Positions 58,450-64,000 of a stretch of DNA of 64,000 nucleotides are shown in pieces. The stretch covers positions 14,632,001 through 14,696,000 of the forward strand of contig CM065309.1 of NCBI GenBank assembly GCA_033032175.1, read 5' to 3'. This stretch comes from Saturnia japonica (taxonomy: Eukaryota > Arthropoda > Insecta > Lepidoptera > Saturniidae). The notes under the pieces are model-generated. The model saw only the letters and a list, made by a program, of their open reading frames with translations, was not told the DNA's origin and searched no databases. The stretch's first letter is position 1. Each line of letters starts with the position of its first letter. Made by a program: the position numbers and the translations under genes.

Positions 58450-59720
58450 ACAATATAGTTTATTGCAGTTTATTACAGTTAGACGGCCGTATCGCTTAGA
58501 GCGATATTAACAGACAACCATAAAAATGAATAAATTTAAATGGAAATAAATTTCGTGGCGGCAAACCCATATATCACAAACATACAAATTTTACAATCTA
58601 ATACAGGTACATCGAAATAGCATACACATACCATACATATACTATAATACAACAATGATACTAATTAATAAATCAGTATCGCATTAAGTGCAAAAAAAAG
58701 AAAGAGGTAAAGACGACCTAGTAGTCTTTTAAAACTGTGTATATATCTCGCTTGTATATCTACTGAAAGTGAGCTCCATACTCGAAAACCTAGAACCTCA
58801 AATGATTTATTGTAGAACTGAGTAATTCATTGTAGAATTGGTAAGTAATTGCTGTGAGCATCGGCGGCGTCGTAGGTTATCTCTGAAATCTAACATCTCG
58901 ATTTTGTCTTTGAGGTACGTTGGCGCACTGGGACTATGAAGAATATTATAGAGAAAAGAAAGGATATGAATGACTATTTCGTCGAAGCCAAATTGGGAGC
59001 CATCTGAGCTTTGAACGATATTCCGTTATGTGATCGTATTTTTTTAGCCCATAGATAAAGCGGATACAGAAATTCTGTAGCCTCTCTAATTCATTAACCA
59101 ATTCTTCAGTAGTATCAAGATAACAGACGTCCGCATAATCATGGATAGGTAGAAGTATTGACTCAGCAAGCATCAGTTTAATTGAGACGGGTGAGAGATT
59201 ACGCATTTTTCTTAAAGAGCACATAGAAGCGAAAAAAATTGTACTATTTTCAATTACCAGATTTTTCCAGAACTTATTTTTATCAAAAATCTTTCCTAGA
59301 TTTTTATCTGTATTAGAATAAGGAATTGCTACATCCTTGACAGTAAGGGGAAACAAATAATTCCAATCTAACCCATTAAGTTGCCTAGTACCACCAATGA
59401 GTAATCATTGTGATTTATTAGGGTTAAGAGAGAAACCATGGGAATCAGCCCCGTACGTTCCTATGAAGGTCTGAGTTCATAACATCTACTGCATTATACA
59501 AATCGACGATTGGAATTTGGTAATAAGCCGTAGACCATCGGTATATAAGTGATAAGAAGATGACAGAGGCTTAGTTATAGAATTAATAAAAATTGAAAAG
59601 AGGTGACAGTACGCCACCTTGAGAAAAACCAGTACTAATTTCGTACCACTGTGAATATTTGTTATCGATTCGGGTGCACTAACGACGCGACGGTTACACA
59701 AATACGAAACCAATCCAAAG
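58450..59720 (-). pseudogene. jockey/CR1-like LINE ORF2 relic (RT to C-terminus)
   Basis: The minus strand reads, in order: YLCNRR (59700), a SQGGVLSPLF motif in one frame (near 59620), then IFINSITKPLSSSYHLYTDG in the next, where YADD has become YTDG. A LSLNPNKSQ-like segment follows near 59430. Then comes a long open block 59356-58946 with AESILLPIHDYADVCYLDTT, LERLQNFCIRFIYGLKKYDH and YRSKLRWLPI, typical of the thumb region. The tail near 58800-58690 has SFEVLGFRVWSSLS and IHSFKRLLGR. At least three frameshifts and a changed catalytic motif show it is dead. The endonuclease half is absent. Confidence 0.75.
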
Positions 59721-60829
59721 CAAAAATATTAAAAATCTTAACCACGGGAAAACTTATTTTATATACGCCGTAACACTGAATCCCGCCATTTCATGTTTTC
59801 TGGTACATGTTATTTTACGTTGAAACTATAACATTATCTAATAGTTACTGATAGTATGTGAATAGTATGTGTTTCACTACGCATACTGACATTATATTTT
59901 GTTTTTTTAATAAAACACGCTGTTTGTCAACGTGACAGTGTTGTCGAAATATCACCGACTCGAGTACGCTGACTTCGGCGTGGTTTTGTTAGCCATTTTT
60001 TTATAGTACGCCGACGGCATGGCATCTAGTTCTAGCGCTAGCGACAACCAATCATTAATCTGTGTTTATTATTTAGTCATTTTCATACTCACACACACAT
60101 AGTTTTTATTACTAATACCGTCTGAAATAATCGAATTAGTTTGTCATTTAAAATATTGTTTATTAATCATTTTATTACTGACTAATTGGTATTATCATGT
60201 GATCGAGTCTATGTAGATAGTATCGAACGCCGAACTATGGATATTTATAAATTAATTGCGCAATGGGAATCAATTTTATTGCTGTTTTATCTAACATTTC
60301 GTTTAATAATAATGTAATATTTCAATGAAAACTGTATCTTAAATATCAATAGCAACATTAATAACAGTTGTGATATTAAAAACGAAAATTAATTGCCTAT
60401 ATTACTTAATATTTCTGATATCAATTGTAATTCCAATTTGTGTTTTGATCTTTCAAAAATACTAATATTTTATTGAAATATGCATAATATATAATTGTAT
60501 TCTTCTGTTTATATCTATTACGAGGCATTATATAATTATTATTAGTATTAGTTTTGTTTAGGGGATAGAAAGAGCATCTGTAGAAATTGACAGATACATA
60601 AATCCCTAATCATGAATGCTGCAAATAATTTGAAAAATAAGAATTATGTTAGAAATTAAAAGTGCGGTGATTTCGTTACACATTTCAACAATTGTAAAAT
60701 ATGTATAGTAAATTTACTAGACCAAAAATAGACAGGTAAAAAAACTGTCATTACTTTTACAATATTTTTTTACATAACACTTATATTAGTACCCTGATTT
60801 CTTGTTTTTTTTTTTTTATTCAACTAACT
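59721..60829. other. AT-rich with a GC-richer patch
   Basis: At 59930-60062 the base composition rises and an ATG at 60019 opens MASSSSASDNQSLICVYYLV. I see no supporting splice or downstream frame, so no gene is called. Confidence 0.25.
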
Positions 60830-60875
60830 AAACCCAGCCACGCTTCGATGTGGCTTAGCCTGATATTAGTTATTC
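60830..60875 (-). repeat. dispersed repeat end
   Basis: AACTAACTAAACCCAGCCACGCTTCGATGTGGCTTAGCCTGAT is preceded by a T-run (60807-60819), as for an inverted retroelement 3' end with A-tail. No other copy is in the window. Confidence 0.35.
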
Positions 60876-62329
60876 AGAAAGTAAATAAAAGTATTCTAAA
60901 ATACTTAATAACATAGATTCACCGAGAAAACACAATGTTGTTAAAATCAAAAGTATTTGACATACTTTAAACCAAATGAGCGAAAATAGTAATAATTAAA
61001 AAATACCATAAACTTACTCATCTATCAGATATAATTGTTTTACTAAGTATCCTTGCGGAACGTTAGGAGTTTCCCGTTCCCGTGGAGCTTCAGAATAAAA
61101 AGTGTATAAAACCACTCTTATAGAAATTCAAGGTTGTGTAAAAGTTCCAAGTCTACCCACCGACTATCTGCGTTACGGAAGCTGATTTATTAATGTATAT
61201 AGATGATCTCTCTTAACTAGTAATAGGATAGCATTTTAAAGCATTTAAACTACCAATTTAAATAACGACTGTTCTATTACAAAATATAATAAAATATGAA
61301 CATAACGAGTATAACTTCTAAGACAGACTATCAGTCGCTTGTATAGAGTAATAAACTTGTGAATACAGATCATTATATTTTCATATTATCATTACTGGTT
61401 TGGAGTTGCCCTACAAATTATTTAACTTTGACAATGACATTGTATCCAACTAGATTTCGTTTGATTAAATAATAATTCATATATCGACTTATAATATGTA
61501 AGTCTCTATTTCGCACATTATAAAATGTTAACAATCTTACATATATGTTAGGTAAACAGATTGTTAATCAAAATATTATTTATTCAATTTAGGCCCTATG
61601 AACGCATTTATGAACGCCAAAACACAACTACCGATTCGGAACACATCCCGGTCATCGAGAATAAACTTTATCGGGTTTATCTTCTTTTTTTTTCAAGTAA
61701 TATATTTTCATTAGCATAAACGGATGGCATTCCTAATGAAAAGGTTTTTAATATATTTTTTAACGAAAACACATTTTAAATTTTATATTAAGGTCTTTAT
61801 TTCGTCAATAGCACAAGAGAATGTTCTCCTATGTAGGAGAATGAGCTTAAAAATGATGTTTGACTCATTAATTTTGATGAAAAATTATCGGAGATATGAC
61901 GTTGTCAGGAAAAACACCTTTCAGTAATACTAATGATATCAACGAATTTGTTATTAAATGTGATATTGCTCATATAATATCCAAGATTACAAATGTTGCA
62001 TTAGCAGACAGCATCGTCTTTATTATCTCCCTGTATAACATTGTAGTATAACTGACGTGAGTTTTTGGTTTGACCATATTCATCTTTTATAGTTGACACT
62101 GACCGTTTTTATTTAGATTTCATATAAGCGAAGAGCAAGAGAGCTAACTTATACATAATATAGACAGGTAGTTCCTTCATAAACGGTTATTAATTCAATT
62201 GGTTAAAATTATTTGGTTAATGAAAACATGTTTGTATATCATTATTGTTATATTGTGTTAGTTCTCATAGAAATATATACATTTAATCTGAGCTCTTGTA
62301 TATTATAATTCAAGTACAAGGGCGACCAC
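60876..62329. other. AT-rich with a possible repeat fragment
   Basis: TCCTTGCGGAACGTTAGGAGTTTCCCGTTCCCGTGGAGCTTC at 61050-61090 looks repeat-derived. A 67-codon ORF at 61724-61927 has no recognisable feature. Confidence 0.3.
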
Positions 62330-62440
62330 CCGAGACCATCAGATTAATATCCATCGCAAGACGTAACTGTCACTTCGTAAACACCAGATCCAAGCCTCTA
62401 GGTAAGATATAATACTCGCTGATTTTGAAACTTGATACAT
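62330..62440 (+). repeat. dispersed repeat family E fragment
   Basis: CCAGATCCAAGCCTCTAGGTAAGATATAATACTCGCTGATTTTGAAACTTG follows the order seen at 7830-8000 and 31060-31115. Confidence 0.45.
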
Positions 62441-62929
62441 CAAAACTCGTCAAGATTACAGTTTTTTTTGCCACGATTAACGGTAGTAGTTATATTCGAG
62501 TATATTTTTGAGCGTGATAATAGTTTAATAAAGTTTTCGAATATAATTTTGTGCGTGATAATCCATACCTAGTATTTGTGTAATTTTGTATGCTTATATT
62601 ATAAATTATTTTACTATATACCTTTAAATGAAAACGTTTTATTGAGTTATTACACGGAAAAAAAGAGACCAAATCGAGTGAAGGTTACATTGACGGTTCA
62701 ACACAAAAACATGTGTAGCCTTTACATTTGTACGTAGTAGATAACGGCCGAAAACCTTTGATGACCAGAACGTGGCTTAAAGAATAAGGGTTTCAATTAA
62801 AAGATATTAATTGTAATGATACATACAGATATATCACTGTTATAAAGATTGTGAATATGTTTGTAGGAGATAATCTCTGAAACTACTGTTCCGAAAGCTT
62901 CGTTCAATGTTATATTTTTTTATAAAGTA

Positions 62930-63145
62930 ACTAGCTGTGCCCGCGGCTGCACTCGCATGGATTATACAATGCCATCACCCGACAAACCGATAGACAGACA
63001 AAATTTTTAAAAGTAGTTGTTTTTGTTTTAAGTTCTGTATATACTTTTATATGTATTATGTAAAACGCTGTTACTTCGACATTACAAAAAGACACTTCCA
63101 TTTTGTTTATTTGTATAGATGTGAAATTTTGCTGTATATACTTTT
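62930..63145 (+). repeat. repeat family C, internally deleted copy
   Basis: It starts CTAGCTGTGCCCGCGGCTGCACTCGC, jumps to ACAGACAAAATTTTTAAAA and ends ACATTACAAAAAGACACTTCCATTTTGTTTATTTGTATAGA, matching both ends of 20813-21335 without the middle. Confidence 0.6.
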
Positions 63146-63434
63146 ATTATGCTATTAATATACTAAGTTTACTAAGCAATGTTTCTCATTGCTAATGGAT
63201 GTTTTGTAATGCTTACAACTCACTTAACACGTATGTGATAACAGTACTCCCGTATAATTCACAATCACTTTACTACCCACTTCCTTGTTAAAATTATAAT
63301 TTTTTTTTTAATACATTTTAAAAGAATGTTTCTCATAATTTTGTACTAGTGTTTGAACTGATATTCTATATCATAGGGTTCCGTATTAACTCGGATATTT
63401 ACTCAACTCTACGGATGTATTTGTTTTACTGATC

Positions 63435-63560
63435 TGTGATTACAGCCATCGCAATAGCCTTGTGTTGTATTCCTGCAGTGAGTTGGGTTTCAAGGGCTCC
63501 TTTGGGAAGGGGGATTCAAAGTCAATAAAGCGCTAGTGATACCTCTAGTGTGACAACTAT
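63435..63560 (+). repeat. SINE/LINE 3'-end family, copy 3
   Basis: CAATAGCCTTGTGTTGTATTCCTGCAGTGAGTTGGGTTTCAAGGGCTCCTTTGGGAAGGGGGATTCAAAG and GCGCTAGTGATACC are collinear with 9130-9225. Confidence 0.55.
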
Positions 63561-64000
63561 CAATTAGGAGTAAGGCGTACTTATCGGAACAATTTAACGG
63601 CCGTTTTCAATAACTTATCAATAGATAGTTTTTCGTATCCACATAATATATATCCATATCCTATAGCTGGAATAGACAAGAGGGAAGCCGATATCAGTAT
63701 GTCTTGAGTTAAATATAGTACTTATTACAAATATGTGCTAATCGAGTATAGTAAACTCACATACGTTATTGAAAATGGCCGATAAACTACAAGTAATACG
63801 TTGGATTTTTTTCTGTAAACAGTAAAAGCTGATACTGCGCATCTGTTCCTTAAACTGGTGTGTGACACAAAAGTAGGTAAACTGCTTCATTTTGGAAGAT
63901 TCTCTTCTCTATTCAAGCTTAAGGATCTTTACTCAGTTTAAGAGAGATACAAACAAATATTACTTGGAACAAGCACTTTACTCTTTTCGATTATAGTAAT
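63561..64000. other. AT-rich, nothing recognised
   Basis: No gene or repeat was identified up to the window end. Confidence 0.35.

Overview
This is nuclear DNA from a moth or butterfly. The sequence is AT-rich and intron-scale sparse. It carries relics typical of lepidopteran genomes: an R1-clade LINE, RTE relics (one with an (ATG)n tail), a tRNA-derived SINE, mariner elements, a Helitron helicase fragment, and many short repeats whose ends read like CTAGCTGTGCC...CGGTTTCACCCG. I see no bacterial operons, rRNA, tRNA genes or CRISPR arrays. All family calls come from reading motifs; no database search was possible.

Host genes are few. The best supported is a minus-strand gene at about 5.1-1.8 kb. 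It has three exons with consistent splice phases and encodes a putative secreted protein of about 209 residues that I cannot name. A second host-derived trace is an intronless, frame-broken B9-domain-like (ciliary transition zone) relic on the minus strand near 41.3-41.6 kb. A 66-codon ORF with one membrane segment at 53.1 kb is only a possibility.

Layout: 0-6.5 kb, tandem repeat, then the secreted-protein gene with a dispersed repeat in its last intron. 6.5-13.3 kb, stacked repeats, an RTE tail, SINE fragments and a truncated mariner. 13.3-18.8 kb, a nearly complete R1-clade LINE of 5488 bp with a 13-bp target duplication, a TAATG stop-start ORF junction and a poly(A) tail, disabled by small frameshifts, stops and one internal deletion. 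19.4 kb, a solo LTR with a 4-bp duplication. 22.0-23.6 kb, a DD41D mariner with perfect 32-bp inverted ends and a single 2-bp lesion in its transposase, followed 12 bp later by a SINE. 24-32 kb, more repeats, a decayed DD34D mariner and LINE 3' ends. 32-41 kb, mostly featureless AT-rich DNA with one long-range inverted repeat and an RTE relic. 41-52 kb, the B9-like relic and several repeat families, two of them in inverted pairs. 53-60 kb, a small ORF, a LINE relic, a SINE, a Helitron helicase fragment, a 383-bp foldback element and a jockey/CR1-like LINE relic. 60-64 kb, AT-rich DNA with repeat fragments.

The elements do not form a pathway. The window is best read as an intergenic or large-intron region built by successive insertions around one small host gene. 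I found no convincing new multi-gene system. The items most worth following are the orphan secreted protein, the nearly intact DD41D mariner, the foldback element, the B9-like relic and the dispersed repeat with conserved ends and variable middles.
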